Below are positions 15,013 to 25,741 of a DNA stretch of 37,966 nt, one piece after another. Made by a program: the position numbers and the translations under genes. The DNA is from Cellulomonas sp. B6 (GTDB lineage: Bacteria; Actinomycetota; Actinomycetes; Actinomycetales; Cellulomonadaceae). Position 1 is the first letter of the stretch; each line of letters starts with the position of its first letter. The stretch is from assembly GCF_001462455.1 (NCBI RefSeq), contig NZ_LNTD01000117.1:1-37966 (forward strand). Direction: 5' to 3'. The notes under the pieces are model-generated. The model made no database searches and was not told the origin of the DNA. It saw only the letters and a program-made list of their open reading frames with translations.

Positions 15013-15105
15013 ATGACCGTCTGCGCCCTGGCGACCGACCCCACGTGCAGCCCGTGCTGCCCCGCGAGCGCACGCACCGCGTGCCTCCCGGGCCGCACCC
15101 GATGA
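15013..15105 (+). CDS. Cys-rich leader peptide (30 aa) upstream of metF
   Basis: A short ORF with a good ribosome site (GGAG, 5 nt before the ATG). It starts [16 protein letters not shown] and continues with one more Cys (residue 23), giving five Cys in 30 residues, including adjacent Cys14-Cys15. Its stop codon overlaps the metF start (ATGA at 15102-15105), and metF has no Shine-Dalgarno of its own. The peptide therefore probably couples the riboswitch to metF translation. Cys-rich leader ORFs that sense cysteine by ribosome stalling are known in actinobacteria; the cluster of Cys codons suggests the same here, so metF would respond to both SAM and cysteine supply. It could instead be a purely structural coupling ORF. 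Confidence 0.6.
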   Translation: MTVCALATDPTCSPCCPASARTACLPGRTR

Positions 15106-16181
15106 CCCTCGTGGCCGAGGTCGACGCCCCGCCGCCCGTGCGCGCCGCGACCCGCCGCGCCGAGCAGGCGGGCGCCCTCGACCGGCCCACCGTCTCCTTC
15201 GAGCTGTTCCCGCCCCGCAACCCCGACGCCGCACCGCGGCTCTGGCGCACGGTGCGCGAGCTCGAGTCCGTCGAGCCCGACTTCGTGTCGGTCACGTACG
15301 GCGCGTCCGGCCGCACGCGCGAGACAACGCGGGCGCTCGTGCGGCGGCTGCTGCGCGAGACGTCGCTGACCCCCATCGCGCACCTGACCTGCGTCGGGAC
15401 CTCCCGCGAGGAGGTCACGACGATCGTCGAGGAGTTCCTCGACGAGGGCGTGCGCTCGTTCCTCGCGCTGCGTGGCGACCCGCCCGCGGGCGAGCCCGAC
15501 TGGCGTCCGCACCCCGACGGCGTGGACACGGCCGCCGAGCTGGTCGAGCTGCTGCGCGAGATCGAGGGCCGCCGGTGCGGCCGCAGCGCGTCGCAGGCCG
15601 TGCGCGCCCGCGTCCGTCCGCTGTCGGTCGCGGTCGCGGCGTTCCCGCGCGGCAACCACGCGACGGGCGGCACGCGCGCGCAGGACGTGCAGGCCCTGCT
15701 CGCCAAGCAGGAGGCCGGCGCGGACTTCGCGATCTCGCAGGTGTTCTTCGACGCCGAGGCGTACCTGGGCCTCGTCGACGAGGCGCGCGCGGCGGGCGTG
15801 ACCATCCCGATCGTGCCCGGGATCATCCCCACCACCGACCCGGCCCGCCTGCTGCGCGTGCAGGAGCTCACGGGCGTGCCCGTGCCGCAGCACCTGCTGG
15901 ACCTGCTGGGCGGCACCGACGACCCGGCCGAGCGCCACCGCCGCGGCACGCGCGCCGGCGTCGACCTGGTCAACGGTGTGCTCGACGGCGGCGCACCGGG
16001 CGTCCACGTCTACACGTTCAACACGCACGAGGCCGCGCTCGACCTGCTCGACGGCGCCGACCTCGTCGGCGGTCGGCGCACGACCGTCACCGACCCGGCC
16101 GCACCCCCGACCACCGCACCCACGACCACGGCCGCGCCCACCGGCGCCGCCACGACGACACCGCGAGGGAACCTGTCATGA
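15102..16181 (+). CDS. metF: 5,10-methylenetetrahydrofolate reductase
   Basis: A 359-residue flavoprotein that reduces 5,10-methylene-THF to 5-methyl-THF, the methyl donor for methionine synthesis. The catalytic segment [10 protein letters not shown] (Glu34) is near the start. [10 protein letters not shown], a FAD-contacting [10 protein letters not shown], then FLALRGDPP, the FPRGNHA loop, and [16 protein letters not shown] follow in the family order. The TIM-barrel ends by about residue 325. The rest is a Thr/Ala/Pro-rich tail (about 35 residues) not typical of MetF and probably disordered. The gene lies behind the SAM riboswitch and is coupled to the leader peptide upstream and to metE downstream (ATGA at 16178). 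The start at 15102 follows from that coupling and from alignment of the first catalytic block. Confidence 0.94.
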   Translation: MTLVAEVDAPPPVRAATRRAEQAGALDRPTVSFELFPPRNPDAAPRLWRTVRELESVEPDFVSVTYGASGRTRETTRALVRRLLRETSLTPIAHLTCVGTSREEVTTIVEEFLDEGVRSFLALRGDPPAGEPDWRPHPDGVDTAAELVELLREIEGRRCGRSASQAVRARVRPLSVAVAAFPRGNHATGGTRAQDVQALLAKQEAGADFAISQVFFDAEAYLGLVDEARAAGVTIPIVPGIIPTTDPARLLRVQELTGVPVPQHLLDLLGGTDDPAERHRRGTRAGVDLVNGVLDGGAPGVHVYTFNTHEAALDLLDGADLVGGRRTTVTDPAAPPTTAPTTTAAPTGAATTTPRGNLS

Positions 16182-18529
16182 CCAGCACCACGCCCGCCGC
16201 GCCGGCGACCCCGGCCTTCCCCGCCGGCTCCGTCCTCGGCTACCCCCGCATCGGCCCGCGCCGCGAGCTCAAGAAGGCCCTCGAGGCGTTCTGGGCCGGT
16301 CGCACGACGGCCGACGAGGTCGAGGCCGTGGCCGCCGACCTGCGCCGCTCGACCCGCACGCGCCTGGCCGGGCTCGGCCTGGCGACCGACGTGCCCGCGA
16401 TCCCGAGCGCGTTCTCGTTCTACGACCACGTGCTCGACGCCGCCGCGCTGGTCGGCGCCGTCCCCGAGCGGTTCGCGGACCTGCAGGACGCCGACGGCCG
16501 CCTCGACCTGGCCGGCTACTCGACGGTCGCGCGCGGCCGCGGCGACGACCTGCCGCTCGAGATGACCAAGTGGTTCGACACCAACTACCACTACCTGGTC
16601 CCCGAGATCGGCCCGGGCACGACGTTCCGCTACGCGTCGGACCGCCCGGTCGCCGAGTTCACCGAGGCCCTCGCCGACGGCGTCCTGACGCGGCCCGTCG
16701 TCGTCGGGCCCGTGACGTTCCTCGCGCTGGCCAAGCCCACCGAGGACGCGCCCGCGGGCTTCCACCCGCTCGACCGCCTCGACGACCTGCTGCCGGTCTA
16801 CGCGCGCCTGCTCACCGAGCTCGCGGCGGCGGGCGCGACGTGGGTGCAGCTCGACGAGCCCGCGCTGGTGTCCGACTCGATCGGCGTGGACGCGGCGGCG
16901 CTGGCCGAGGCCACGACCCGCGCGTACCGTGCGCTCGCGACCGAGCTCGCACGTCCCGAGCGGCCGGCGGTCCTCGTCGCGGCGCCCTACGGCGACCTCG
17001 GCGCGGCGCTGCCGGTGCTCGCGGCCACCGACGTCGAGGGTCTCGCGATCGACCTCGTGCGCGGCGACGCGCCCACGGTCGCGGTCCCCGGCCTGGCCGG
17101 CAAGACGCTGGTCGGCGGCGTGGTCGACGGCCACAACATCTGGCGCGCGGACCTCGACGCCAAGCTCACGGTGCTCGAGCGGCTCGCGGACCTCGGCGCG
17201 GCCGCCGTCGCGGTCGGCACGTCGACGTCCCTGTTCCACGTCCCGCACACGCTCGACGACGAGCCCGCGCTCGACCGCACGCTCGTGCAGTGGCTCGCGT
17301 TCGCCGACGAGAAGGTCCGCGAGGTCGCGACGCTCGCGACGGGCCTGACCGAGGGCCGCGCGGCTGTCGCCGAGCAGCTGCGCGCGGCGTCGGACGCGGT
17401 GCGCAGCCGGGCGGAGGCACCCGGTGTGGTCCGTCCCGAGGTGCGCGATCGTGCCGCCGCCCTCACCGACGACCAGTTCCGCCGCGGCCCGTTCGCGGCG
17501 CGCAAGGCCGCGCAGGCCGAGCGCCTGCGGCTGCCGGCGCTGCCGACCACGACGATCGGCTCGTTCCCGCAGACGCCCGAGATCCGCAAGGCCCGCGCGG
17601 CGTTCGGCAAGGGCGAGCTCACGGCCGCGGCGTACGAGGACGAGATGAAGGCGGAGATCCGCCGCGTCGTCGAGCTGCAGGAGCGCATCGGCCTGGACGT
17701 GCTGGTGCACGGCGAGCCCGAGCGCAACGACATGGTGCAGTACTTCGCCGAGAACCTCGACGGGTTCGCGGTCACGCAGAACGGCTGGGTGCAGTCGTAC
17801 GGCTCGCGCTGCACGCGGCCGTCGATCCTGTGGGGCGACGTGTCGCGGCCCGCACCCATCACGGTCGCGTGGACCACGTACACGCAGTCGCTCACCGACA
17901 AGCCCGTCAAGGGCATGCTCACGGGCCCGGTGACGATCCTCGCGTGGTCGTTCGTGCGCGACGACCAGCCGCTCGGCGACACCGCGAACCAGGTGGCGCT
18001 CGCGCTGCGCGACGAGATCGCGGACCTCGAGGCCGCGGGCATCGGCATCGTGCAGGTCGACGAGCCGGCGCTGCGCGAGCTGCTGCCGCTGCGCGAGAAG
18101 GACCACGCCGCGTACCTCGACTGGTCGGTGCGCTCGTTCCGTCTCTCGACGGCCGGCGTGCGCCCGGACACGCAGATCCACACGCACCTGTGCTACTCGG
18201 AGTTCGGCGAGATCATGGACGCCATCGACGGCCTCGACGCGGACGTGACGAGCATCGAGGCGGCCCGTTCGAAGATGGAGATCCTCGGCGACATCGCGGC
18301 GGCGGGCTACCCGCGCGCGGTCGGCCCGGGCGTCTACGACATCCACTCGCCGCGCGTGCCGTCGCAGGCCGAGGTGACCGAGCTGCTCACCGAGGCAGTG
18401 CGGACCATCGACGTCGACCAGCTCTGGGTCAACCCGGACTGCGGCCTCAAGACCCGCCGCTACGAGGAGGTCACGCCCTCGCTCGAGCACCTCGTCGAGG
18501 CGACCCGCACGGTCCGCGCGACGCTCTGA
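16178..18529 (+). CDS. metE: Cobalamin-independent methionine synthase
   Basis: A 783-residue enzyme that transfers the methyl group of 5-methyl-THF-polyglutamate directly to homocysteine. Both duplicated barrels are complete: [21 protein letters not shown] at the N-terminus and [17 protein letters not shown] at the start of the catalytic half. Zinc ligands correspond to His670 and Cys672 in [10 protein letters not shown], Glu694 (by a constant offset of 29 from E. coli) and Cys755 in [14 protein letters not shown] at 16166-16170 and the ATGA overlap with metF support the start. As part of the metF operon it falls under the SAM riboswitch. A GC-rich hairpin follows. Confidence 0.97.
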   Translation: MTSTTPAAPATPAFPAGSVLGYPRIGPRRELKKALEAFWAGRTTADEVEAVAADLRRSTRTRLAGLGLATDVPAIPSAFSFYDHVLDAAALVGAVPERFADLQDADGRLDLAGYSTVARGRGDDLPLEMTKWFDTNYHYLVPEIGPGTTFRYASDRPVAEFTEALADGVLTRPVVVGPVTFLALAKPTEDAPAGFHPLDRLDDLLPVYARLLTELAAAGATWVQLDEPALVSDSIGVDAAALAEATTRAYRALATELARPERPAVLVAAPYGDLGAALPVLAATDVEGLAIDLVRGDAPTVAVPGLAGKTLVGGVVDGHNIWRADLDAKLTVLERLADLGAAAVAVGTSTSLFHVPHTLDDEPALDRTLVQWLAFADEKVREVATLATGLTEGRAAVAEQLRAASDAVRSRAEAPGVVRPEVRDRAAALTDDQFRRGPFAARKAAQAERLRLPALPTTTIGSFPQTPEIRKARAAFGKGELTAAAYEDEMKAEIRRVVELQERIGLDVLVHGEPERNDMVQYFAENLDGFAVTQNGWVQSYGSRCTRPSILWGDVSRPAPITVAWTTYTQSLTDKPVKGMLTGPVTILAWSFVRDDQPLGDTANQVALALRDEIADLEAAGIGIVQVDEPALRELLPLREKDHAAYLDWSVRSFRLSTAGVRPDTQIHTHLCYSEFGEIMDAIDGLDADVTSIEAARSKMEILGDIAAAGYPRAVGPGVYDIHSPRVPSQAEVTELLTEAVRTIDVDQLWVNPDCGLKTRRYEEVTPSLEHLVEATRTVRATL

Positions 18530-18555
18530 CGCAGGCGCCGCGCCGCACGATCCGG

Positions 18556-18590
18556 GGCCCCGGCCCGCCGCACCCGCGGCGGCCGGGGCC
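18556..18590 (+). terminator. GC-rich hairpin after metE
   Basis: GGCCCCGGCCCGCCGC (18556-18571) pairs with GCGGCGGCCGGGGCC (18576-18590), with one bulged C and a 4-nt loop. It begins 26 nt after the metE stop, ends the met operon, and has no U-tract. Confidence 0.75.
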
Positions 18591-18677
18591 TCGCGCGGTC
18601 CCGGGGTCACGGGGCCCGCCGGCAGGGGTCGCGTGTCGTGACGTCACCGGTCCGCGTCGTGACGGGGTCTGCTCGGC

Positions 18678-18683
18678 TAGCGT
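18678..18683 (+). promoter_or_regulatory. Leaderless -10 element for the C-S lyase gene
   Basis: TAGCGT ends 7 nt before the ATG at 18691, with no Shine-Dalgarno. The gene is therefore expressed independently of the riboswitch operon. Confidence 0.5.
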
Positions 18684-18690
18684 GCCGGTC

Positions 18691-19845
18691 ATGACCTCGC
18701 CCTTCGACGTCACGCCCGACGAGCTGCGTCGGCGCACCTCCCTCAAGTGGCACACGTACGACCCGGACGTGCTGCCCGCGTTCGTCGCCGAGATGGACGT
18801 CCGCCCGCTCGAGGCGGTGGTCGAGGCGGTGCAGCGGGCCATGACGCTCGGCGACACGGGCTACGAGGCCGAGCCGACCAGCCCGCAGGGCACGGCGTAC
18901 GCGGAGGCGTTCGCGGACTTCGCGGCGCGCCGCCAGGGCTGGGACGTCCCGGTGGAGCGCACGCGCCTGGTGCCGGACGTCATGCTGGGCGCCGTCGAGG
19001 TGCTGCGCCTCGTGACGAGGCCCGGCGACGGCGTCGTCATCAGCCCGCCCGTCTACCCGCCGTTCCGCGAGTTCGTCGAGCACGCGGACCGGCGCGTGGT
19101 CACCGCACCGCTCACGCCCGCCGGGCGCCTCGACCTCGACGCGCTGGACCGCGCGTTCGCGGGCGCCCGCGCGTACCTGCTGTGCCACCCGCACAACCCG
19201 ACCGGCACGCTGCACACGGCCGACGAGCTGCGCGCGCTGGGCGAGCTCGCCGCGCACCACGGCGTGCGGGTCGTCGCGGACGAGATCCACGCGCCGCTCG
19301 TGGTGGGCGACGAGCCGTTCGTGCCGACCACCACCGTGATCCCCGACGCGATCGCGCTGCACTCGGCGTCCAAGGCGTTCCACCTCGCCGGGCTCAAGGC
19401 CGCGATCGCGGTACCGGGCCCGGCGGCGCGCGACCTGGACCGGATGCCCGAGATCGTGCGGCACGGCGTCAGCCACGTCGCGTCGATCGCGCACCAGGCC
19501 GCCTACCGCGCGGGCGACGCGTGGCTCGACGACGTGCGTGCCGGGATCCGCGCGAACGGCGACCGCACGGCCGCCGTCCTGGCGGAGCGGCTGCCGGAGG
19601 CCCGCTGGGACCGCCCGGCGGCCACGTACTTCGCGTGGCTCGACCTGCGCGCGACGCCCGCGGTGGCCGCGAGCGGTGCCGACCCGGCGCGGCTGCTGCT
19701 CGCGCGCGGGCGGCTCGCGGTCAACCCCGGCCCGACGTTCGGCGAGGCCGGCGACGGGCACGTGCGCCTCAACCTCGCGACGGCGCCGTCGATCCTCGAC
19801 GACGCGCTCGGCCGCCTCGTGGCGACGCTCACGACGACGCGCTGA
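18691..19845 (+). CDS. MalY/PatB-type aminotransferase-fold C-S lyase (probable cystathionine beta-lyase)
   Basis: A 384-residue PLP enzyme of fold type I, MalY/PatB subfamily. It has the subfamily start ([20 protein letters not shown]), [37 protein letters not shown], and the PLP lysine in [13 protein letters not shown] (Lys228). These enzymes cleave cystathionine or cysteine S-conjugates; next to metF/metE the likely reaction is cystathionine to homocysteine, pyruvate and ammonia, feeding MetE. A role as another C-S lyase or aminotransferase is possible. It has its own leaderless promoter. Its last 17 bp overlap the 3' end of the convergent histidine kinase gene. Confidence 0.88.
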   Translation: MTSPFDVTPDELRRRTSLKWHTYDPDVLPAFVAEMDVRPLEAVVEAVQRAMTLGDTGYEAEPTSPQGTAYAEAFADFAARRQGWDVPVERTRLVPDVMLGAVEVLRLVTRPGDGVVISPPVYPPFREFVEHADRRVVTAPLTPAGRLDLDALDRAFAGARAYLLCHPHNPTGTLHTADELRALGELAAHHGVRVVADEIHAPLVVGDEPFVPTTTVIPDAIALHSASKAFHLAGLKAAIAVPGPAARDLDRMPEIVRHGVSHVASIAHQAAYRAGDAWLDDVRAGIRANGDRTAAVLAERLPEARWDRPAATYFAWLDLRATPAVAASGADPARLLLARGRLAVNPGPTFGEAGDGHVRLNLATAPSILDDALGRLVATLTTTR

Positions 19846-22819
19846 CGGCAGCACGCACCGCGGCGGTCACCGCGGTCGCCTCGGCACGCACGGCACCGAG
19901 CACGTCCGCGCCCGGGAGCGCGCCGCGCCGCGCGGCGTCCTCGACCCGTCGCAGCAGGTCCGCCAGGCCCGTCGCGCCGACGGTCGCGCAGGCACCCAGC
20001 CACGCGTGCGCGACCGCGGCGACCTCGCCGGGGTCGCCCGCGACGGCCGCCGCGTCGAGACGGTCGGCACCGGTCGCGCAGTCGGCGACGAACGCGCCGA
20101 GCAGCGCACCGCCCGACGCGGCGTCGACCTCGCACGCGAGCGCGAACGTGTCGGCGTCGAGGACGGGCGCCCCCTCCGCGGGGTCGGCGGGGGCGGCCGA
20201 GTCGCCGGGGACGACCGGGTCTGCGGGGACCACCGGGTCGGCCGAGGCGGTCGGGTCGGCGGCGCCGGGCGTCGCGGGTGCCGTCGGCGCCGTCGGCGCG
20301 CCGGGCACGGGTGCCGCCCCCGCGTCCGCGCGCCGCGGGGCGACGCGTGCGAGGACGTGGTCGAGGTCCTGGGACCGGAACGGCTTGGTGAGGAAGTCGT
20401 CCATGCCGGCCGCGGCGCTGGCCTGCCGGTCCTCGGCCGTGGCGCTGGCCGTGAGCGCGACGATCACCGGCTGGTGCGCGCCGCCCCGTGCGCGGATCTC
20501 CCGCGTCGCCTCGAGCCCGTCGAGCACGGGCATGTGGATGTCCATGAGCACGGCGTCGAAGTCCTGCTCGGCCGTGCGCGCCACGGCCGCACCGCCGTCG
20601 CCGACGGTCTCCACGTCGTGCCCCATCGCCGCCAGCACCCGCTCCGCCATGGTGCGGTTGACCGCGTTGTCCTCGGCGACGAGCACCCGCAGCCGCGCGC
20701 CCGTGCGGGCGGGCGCGGCGCGGCTGGGCTCACGCCGCCGGCCCGTGACGACGTCGGTGACGACGCGCCGCAGCTCGGCGGCGCGCACGGGCTTGGTCAG
20801 CAGCGCGGCGAACGGCGCGCGCTCCCGGACGGTGAGCACGTCGTTGAGGCTGCTCAGCAGCACGAGCGGCACGTCGTGCCAGCCCGGACGTTCGCGCACG
20901 CGGTGCGCCGCCTCGACCCCGCTGAGACCGGGCAGCCGCATGTCGAGCGTCACGAGGTCGGGGCGCTCGACGTCGGCGGCGTCGAGCAGGTCCTCGGCCG
21001 ACGCGAAGGCCCGGCACGTCAGCCCCCACCGCTCGAGCTGCGAGACCAGGATGCGGCGGTTGGTGGCGTCGTCCTCGACGACCACCGCGGTGCGGCCGTG
21101 CAGCACGGCGGGTGCCGTCGACTCGGGCGTCGGGGCCGGCACGGGCGGCAGCACGACCGTGAACGCGAACGTCGAGCCGACGCCCACCTCGGACGTCACG
21201 CCGAGCGCACCGCCCATGAGCGCGACGATCGCGCTGCTGATGGCCAGCCCCAGCCCGGTGCCGCCGTAGCGGCGGGTCGTCGACGCGTCGACCTGGCTGA
21301 ACTCGCGGAACAGCCGGTCCATGCGGTCGGCGGGGATGCCGATGCCCTGGTCCGTGACGGCGAACCGCAGGGCACCGGGCGTCCCCTCGGCGGGCGCGAC
21401 CCGCACCACCACGTCCCCGCTGTGCGTGAACTTCACGGCGTTGCCGACGAGGTTGACGAGCACCTGCCGCAGCCGCGTCACGTCGCCGCGCACCCACGCG
21501 GGGCACGCCGGGTCGACGTCCGCGAGCAGCGCGACGTCGCGCGCGCTCGCCGCGTGCGCGAGCAACCCGAGGGAGTCGTCGACCGCGGCCGTGAGGTCGA
21601 ACGGGTGGTCCTCGAGGTCGAGCCCGCCGGCCTCGATCTTCGACAGGTCGAGCACGTTGTTGATGAGGTCGAGCAGCAGGTTCCCCGACAGCCGCACGGT
21701 CTGCGCGTACTCGCGCTGCTCGGCGTCGAGGTCGGTGTCCAGCAGCAGGCCCGTCATGCCGATGACCGCGTTCATCGGCGTGCGGATCTCGTGGCTCATG
21801 TTGGCGACGAAGGCCGTGCGGGCCGCGGCCGCGGCGAGCGCGTCCTCGTGCGCCTGCCGCAGGGTGCGGTTGAGGGCCTGCTCGGTGCGCCCGACGCGCT
21901 GCGCGGACCGCACGGCGAGGAACAGCCGACCGACCCCCGCGGTGAGCGCGACGAACGCCGCCGCCTCGGCGAGCACGGGCACCTCGGCGACGGTGTCGAC
22001 GAGCTCGACGACGAGCGCCGCGACGAGGAACACGAGCGGCACCCCGAGGTTCGACAGGGGTGCGACGGCCCCGGTCGTCCGCGGGCGGGACCACCACGCC
22101 CCGGCCGCGACGACCAGCGTGCCCACGCCCGTCAGGAGGTCCGCGGCCAGGCCCGGCCCACCCTCGGCCCACGCGGACCCGGCCGTGGTGAGCGCCGCGG
22201 ACAGCGTCATCAGCGAGAAGCCGACCGTGATCGCCCACCACGCGGGCGTGGGCCGCTGCGCGAGCGCCACGAGCCCGCCCACGAGCGCCGCGAGCACGAC
22301 GAGCGGGCCCGCGACGTGCACGAGGACGAGCCACCCGGCCCCGCTCAGCGGACCCACGAGCATCGCGCCGACCGCGAGCAGGCCCGACGCGGCGATGGTC
22401 GTCTCGAGCCACATCACCGGGGTCTGCGTCACGAGGCGCGCGGACACGACAGCGACGACGCTGACGACCGCGAGCGCCGAGGACGCCGCCGACAGCACGA
22501 CCCACAGCCCGATCCCGCCCACCGACGACGCCGTCAGCAGCTCCTCGACGGCGTGCAGCAGCAGCGCCGCCGCCATCGCGCCCCACGCGCCGCGCTCGGC
22601 GGGCAGGATCACGACGCGCGCGGTCACGACGGCCGCCGCGAGCAGCTCGACGGCGAGGCACACGACGGTCGCGGCCCGCTCGCCCCCGGCGAGGCCGACC
22701 GCGGCACCCGCGAGCACCCCCAGCAGACCGACCGCGAGCGCGGCACGGACGCCGGCGGGCAGGCGTCGGAGCAGGTCGGCACCCGCCGCCCCCGTACCGG
22801 TCTGCCCCGTGCCGGTCAT
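19829..22819 (-). CDS. Hybrid sensor histidine kinase with two receivers and Hpt
   Basis: A 996-residue membrane kinase. Residues 1-300 hold about eight to ten hydrophobic segments forming an unrecognised membrane sensor. A short linker helix (about 300-335) leads to HisKA with [15 protein letters not shown] (phospho-His343), then an HATPase domain ([26 protein letters not shown]). Receiver 1 has the Asp in [10 protein letters not shown] (Asp626), and receiver 2 the Asp in [12 protein letters not shown] (Asp760) with LTKPF. An Ala/Pro/Asp-rich linker precedes a C-terminal Hpt whose phospho-His is in VAHAWLGAC (His938); the usual K-G of HxLKG is changed. The chain His343-Asp-His938 supports a multistep phosphorelay. 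It is divergent from the partner-switching operon, which ends in a lone receiver that could be the final acceptor. The start at 22819 has only a weak AGGGG upstream. Confidence 0.92.
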   Translation of the reverse strand: MTGTGQTGTGAAGADLLRRLPAGVRAALAVGLLGVLAGAAVGLAGGERAATVVCLAVELLAAAVVTARVVILPAERGAWGAMAAALLLHAVEELLTASSVGGIGLWVVLSAASSALAVVSVVAVVSARLVTQTPVMWLETTIAASGLLAVGAMLVGPLSGAGWLVLVHVAGPLVVLAALVGGLVALAQRPTPAWWAITVGFSLMTLSAALTTAGSAWAEGGPGLAADLLTGVGTLVVAAGAWWSRPRTTGAVAPLSNLGVPLVFLVAALVVELVDTVAEVPVLAEAAAFVALTAGVGRLFLAVRSAQRVGRTEQALNRTLRQAHEDALAAAAARTAFVANMSHEIRTPMNAVIGMTGLLLDTDLDAEQREYAQTVRLSGNLLLDLINNVLDLSKIEAGGLDLEDHPFDLTAAVDDSLGLLAHAASARDVALLADVDPACPAWVRGDVTRLRQVLVNLVGNAVKFTHSGDVVVRVAPAEGTPGALRFAVTDQGIGIPADRMDRLFREFSQVDASTTRRYGGTGLGLAISSAIVALMGGALGVTSEVGVGSTFAFTVVLPPVPAPTPESTAPAVLHGRTAVVVEDDATNRRILVSQLERWGLTCRAFASAEDLLDAADVERPDLVTLDMRLPGLSGVEAAHRVRERPGWHDVPLVLLSSLNDVLTVRERAPFAALLTKPVRAAELRRVVTDVVTGRRREPSRAAPARTGARLRVLVAEDNAVNRTMAERVLAAMGHDVETVGDGGAAVARTAEQDFDAVLMDIHMPVLDGLEATREIRARGGAHQPVIVALTASATAEDRQASAAAGMDDFLTKPFRSQDLDHVLARVAPRRADAGAAPVPGAPTAPTAPATPGAADPTASADPVVPADPVVPGDSAAPADPAEGAPVLDADTFALACEVDAASGGALLGAFVADCATGADRLDAAAVAGDPGEVAAVAHAWLGACATVGATGLADLLRRVEDAARRGALPGADVLGAVRAEATAVTAAVRAAVSASS

Positions 22820-22854
22820 GCGCGCCCCTGCTGTCGGCGCCGGAGCGCCGGGAG

Positions 22855-22860
22855 TAGTGT
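22855..22860 (+). promoter_or_regulatory. Candidate promoter for the glycosyltransferase/partner-switch operon
   Basis: TAGTGT on the plus strand (TAnnnT) lies in the 130-bp divergent region between the kinase gene and the glycosyltransferase gene. It would give a leader of about 85 nt. Confidence 0.35.
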
Positions 22861-22949
22861 CTCGACCATCCACAGGGTCGGACGTGGGGCACCGGGCGTC
22901 AACACCTGCCCGCGGCGCCCGCGGGCCGGCCCCTCCGGGGGGGTGGCCG

Positions 22950-24155
22950 ATGGCACCACTGAGCGCGGTCCGCCGAGGTCTGCACGTCGGCGTGGTGTCG
23001 GCGTACCCGCCGAGCCGCGCGCGGCCCTCCGAGTACGGGCGGCACCTCGTGCACCACCTCGCCCGCCACGAGCAGGTCACCGAGGTGGTGCTGCTCCACG
23101 ACGTGACGCCCGACGGTGCGCCCGCCCCGCCGTCGGGGGTCACCCCGGTCGCCACGTGGCGGCCCGAGGACCTGCGCACGCCGTGGCGGATCCGCCGGGC
23201 GGCACGGGAGCACCGCCTCGACGCGGTGCTGTTCAACGTGCGGCTCACGTCCTTCGGGGCCCATCGGCTGCCGGGCGCGCTGGGCCTGCTGTCGCCGTGG
23301 CTGGTGCGGCGCACCGGGGTTCCGGTGGTCGTGCTGCTGCACGACCTCGCGGACGCGGTCGACGTGCAGCCGGCGGATCGCGGGCGTCCGTCGCTGCGGG
23401 TCCGGGTGGCGCGCGCGGCCGGGCGGCTGCGCCTGCGGGCGCTGCTGCGCGCCGACCTGCTGGCCCTGACCATCCCGCGGCACGTCGAGCTCGTGCGCGA
23501 CGGCTACGGCGCGGACAACGTGGCGCTGGCACCCCACGGCAGCTTCGAGCTCGTGCCGCTGCCCGATCTCGCACGTCCGCCCGGCCCGCGGCGCGTCCTC
23601 GCGTTCGGCAGGTGGGGCGCCGCCGTCACCGCCGACGTGCTCGTCGACGCGCACCGCGAGCTGCGGCGACGTGGCCGCGACGACGTGGAGCTCGTGCTCG
23701 CGGGGTCGGACGGCCCGGACGAGCCGGGGTACCTGGCGGAGGTCGCCGCGCGGCACGGGGACCTGCCGGGCCTCGAGCTGACCGGGTTCGTGGCGGACGA
23801 GGACGTACCGGCGTTGTTCCGCTCGGCGGCGGTCGTCGCGTTCCCGTCCGCGCCGGGCCCGGTCGCCCCGGGTGTGCTGCACCTGGCCGGCGAGCACGGG
23901 CGGGCGGTGGTGCTGCCGCGCGGCAGCGAGCTGGACGACGTCGTCGAGGACGAGGGGTTCGCGGTCGAGCGCTTCGACCCCGGCGACGCGACGGGGCTCG
24001 CGGACGCCCTGGAGCGCGTGCTCGACGACGACGAGCTGCGCACCCGGCTGGGGCGGCAGAACTTCACCGCGGCGGCGGGCGCAGCCCTCGCCGACGTCGT
24101 GCACTGGCACGTGCTGCAGCTGCGGCGGCTGGCCGCGGAAGGCGGGCCCTCGTGA
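22950..24155 (+). CDS. Glycosyltransferase, GT4-like
   Basis: A 401-residue protein with the two-domain GT-B layout. The N-terminal domain has [20 protein letters not shown], typical of family-4-like glycosyltransferases, and [14 protein letters not shown]. The C-terminal nucleotide-sugar domain has [37 protein letters not shown], and a donor-site region [18 protein letters not shown]. It has no membrane segments and probably acts at the cytoplasmic face. The donor and acceptor are unknown. It is the first gene of a six-gene run with regulatory proteins, which suggests that the modification (possibly of surface polysaccharide) is under that regulation. ATG 22950 precedes the family's conserved start; the ribosome site is a run of G (22937-22943). 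Confidence 0.85.
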   Translation: MAPLSAVRRGLHVGVVSAYPPSRARPSEYGRHLVHHLARHEQVTEVVLLHDVTPDGAPAPPSGVTPVATWRPEDLRTPWRIRRAAREHRLDAVLFNVRLTSFGAHRLPGALGLLSPWLVRRTGVPVVVLLHDLADAVDVQPADRGRPSLRVRVARAAGRLRLRALLRADLLALTIPRHVELVRDGYGADNVALAPHGSFELVPLPDLARPPGPRRVLAFGRWGAAVTADVLVDAHRELRRRGRDDVELVLAGSDGPDEPGYLAEVAARHGDLPGLELTGFVADEDVPALFRSAAVVAFPSAPGPVAPGVLHLAGEHGRAVVLPRGSELDDVVEDEGFAVERFDPGDATGLADALERVLDDDELRTRLGRQNFTAAAGAALADVVHWHVLQLRRLAAEGGPS

Positions 24156-24210
24156 CAGCGCGGGGCACGGGGAACGGCGGGGCGACGGCCGGCCGGGAAG
24201 GACGGGACCG

Positions 24211-24519
24211 ATGAGCGTGCGCACGGAGCGGGCGGGCGGCACCCGCCGGGCGGAGGTCGTGGGACGGTTCGACGCGCACGAGGTGACGCAGGCCCAGGGG
24301 CTGCTGCGCGAGCTCGTCGAGGGTGACGCCCCCGTGCTGGAGGTCGACCTGTCCGGGGTGACGTTCGTCGACTCGAGCGCGCTCGCCGAGCTGGTCGCGC
24401 TGCGGCGCACCGCGCTCGCGCGCGGCGGCTCGTTCACGCTCACCGGGGCGTCGGAGCCGGTGCGGACCATCCTCGAGGTCACGGACCTCGCGGCCGTCCT
24501 GCTGCCGGACGCCGGGTGA
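24211..24519 (+). CDS. STAS-domain anti-sigma factor antagonist (first copy)
   Basis: A single-domain STAS protein of 102 residues like SpoIIAA/RsbV. The core reads LEVDLSGVTFVDSSALAELV, with the phosphorylatable Ser at 55 or 56 next to Asp54. Such proteins bind an anti-sigma kinase when unphosphorylated and let the sigma factor go. Partners are encoded next: a PP2C phosphatase (24530) and an RsbW-like ATPase (25738). The start is preceded by a GGGAAGGACGGGA segment. The gap to the glycosyltransferase is 55 nt, so it probably belongs to the same transcript. Confidence 0.9.
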   Translation: MSVRTERAGGTRRAEVVGRFDAHEVTQAQGLLRELVEGDAPVLEVDLSGVTFVDSSALAELVALRRTALARGGSFTLTGASEPVRTILEVTDLAAVLLPDAG

Positions 24520-24529
24520 GGGGCAGGCC

Positions 24530-25741
24530 GTGACCACGGGGACGCCGGACGCACCGGAGATCATGGACGCGCTCGTCACGGCGCTCGACCGCCTGCACGC
24601 GCTGCGGCTGCTGGCGTCGGTGCTCGACCGGGCGCTCGACCCGCCGGAGGCGCGCGCGACGCTGCTCGCGATCGCGTCCGACCTCACGGACGCCGACGTC
24701 GTGGCCGTGCTCGGGCCCGAAGACGTGCGTGCGACCGCCGGCGCCGACGCGGCGGGGGTGGTCGAGCGCGCCGCGGCGGCGGCCGCGACGACCGCACCCG
24801 GCCGGGTCGCGGTGCTCGACGGCGGCACGACGGTCGTGCAGGTGCCCGCCGAACCCGACGACGACCTGCGCGCGGTCGTCGTGGCCCGCCCGGCCGGACC
24901 CCCGTTCGGCACGGGCGACCTCGACCTCGTCGACGTCGTCGTGGCGACCGCCGTGATGGCCCGCACCATCTGGCGCCTGCACACGACGGCCGTCGAGCGG
25001 GCGGCCGTGGCGCGCGAGCACGAGGCTGCGTCGACCGTCGCGCAGGCCGTGCTCGCGCCCGCGCCGCCCGTGGTGCCCGGGCTCGACGTCGCGGCGCGCT
25101 CGGTGCCCGCGCACGTCGCGGGCGGGGACCTGTACGCGTTCGCCGGGCGCGACGGCGGGCTGTGGTTCGCCGTGGGCGACGTGGCGGGCAAGGGCCTGCC
25201 CGCGGCGGTCGTCATGAGTCGCATGATCGCCGAGTGCCTCGCGGCGTTCAGCAGCGTGGAGCCGGGCGACGTCGAGGCGGCGACGCAGCGGATCGACCGG
25301 GCCGTCCACGACTGGCTCGTCGACATCCGGCGGTTCGTGACGCTCGCGGTCGGGCACGTCGACCCGGTGAGCGGCGTGGCGCGCGTGTGCAACGCGGGTC
25401 ACTCGCCCGTGCTGCTGGGATCGGGCGCGCACCTGGACGTGCTGCGGGCGACCTCGCCGCCGCTCGGCGTGCTGCCCGACCTGGCGCACGCGGTGCGGGA
25501 GGTCGTGCTGGCCCCCGGCGACACGCTGTGGGTCGGTTCCGACGGGCTCGTGGAGCAGGAGGACGCGGCGGGGGCCATGCTCGGGTACGACCGCTTCGCG
25601 GCGCTGTGCGCACGCTGCGCGCGGGGCACCGCGGCGGGCAGCCTCGCGGCCGTGCTCGACGCGGTCGCGGCGCACGGCCGGGGCGTGGCGCAGTCCGACG
25701 ACCGCACGCTCGTCGTCGTCCGACGGGAGGCGTGGGCATGA
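24530..25741 (+). CDS. SpoIIE/RsbU-type PP2C phosphatase with N-terminal sensory region
   Basis: A 403-residue protein. Residues 1-165 form a GAF-like region (LLASVLDRALDPPEARATLL, later LDLVDVVVATAVMART). A coiled helix (about 155-180) leads to a SpoIIE-type phosphatase domain. Metal-binding motifs are present: GGDLYAFAGRD, FAVGDVAGKGLPAAVVM, CNAGHSPVLL, GSDGLVE and QSDDRTLVVV. It should remove phosphate from a STAS antagonist, here encoded on both sides. The N-terminal region probably senses a signal. GTG 24530 follows the STAS gene after 10 nt, and the stop overlaps the next start (ATGA). Confidence 0.93.
   Translation: MTTGTPDAPEIMDALVTALDRLHALRLLASVLDRALDPPEARATLLAIASDLTDADVVAVLGPEDVRATAGADAAGVVERAAAAAATTAPGRVAVLDGGTTVVQVPAEPDDDLRAVVVARPAGPPFGTGDLDLVDVVVATAVMARTIWRLHTTAVERAAVAREHEAASTVAQAVLAPAPPVVPGLDVAARSVPAHVAGGDLYAFAGRDGGLWFAVGDVAGKGLPAAVVMSRMIAECLAAFSSVEPGDVEAATQRIDRAVHDWLVDIRRFVTLAVGHVDPVSGVARVCNAGHSPVLLGSGAHLDVLRATSPPLGVLPDLAHAVREVVLAPGDTLWVGSDGLVEQEDAAGAMLGYDRFAALCARCARGTAAGSLAAVLDAVAAHGRGVAQSDDRTLVVVRREAWA

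Noticed and set aside
15045-15101. Upstream extension of metF in frame
   Set aside because: It would overlap the leader peptide in another frame and add Arg/Pro-rich residues not found in MetF; the ATGA coupling supports 15102.
14893-15105. The longer ORF starting at 14893 that would include the SAM riboswitch
   Set aside because: The aptamer is a conserved RNA and the frame lacks a ribosome site at 14893; only the part from 15013 has one.
19829-23473. Longer kinase ORF extending to 23473
   Set aside because: The extension overlaps the divergent glycosyltransferase gene and has no kinase features; the membrane region starts properly from the ATG at 22819.
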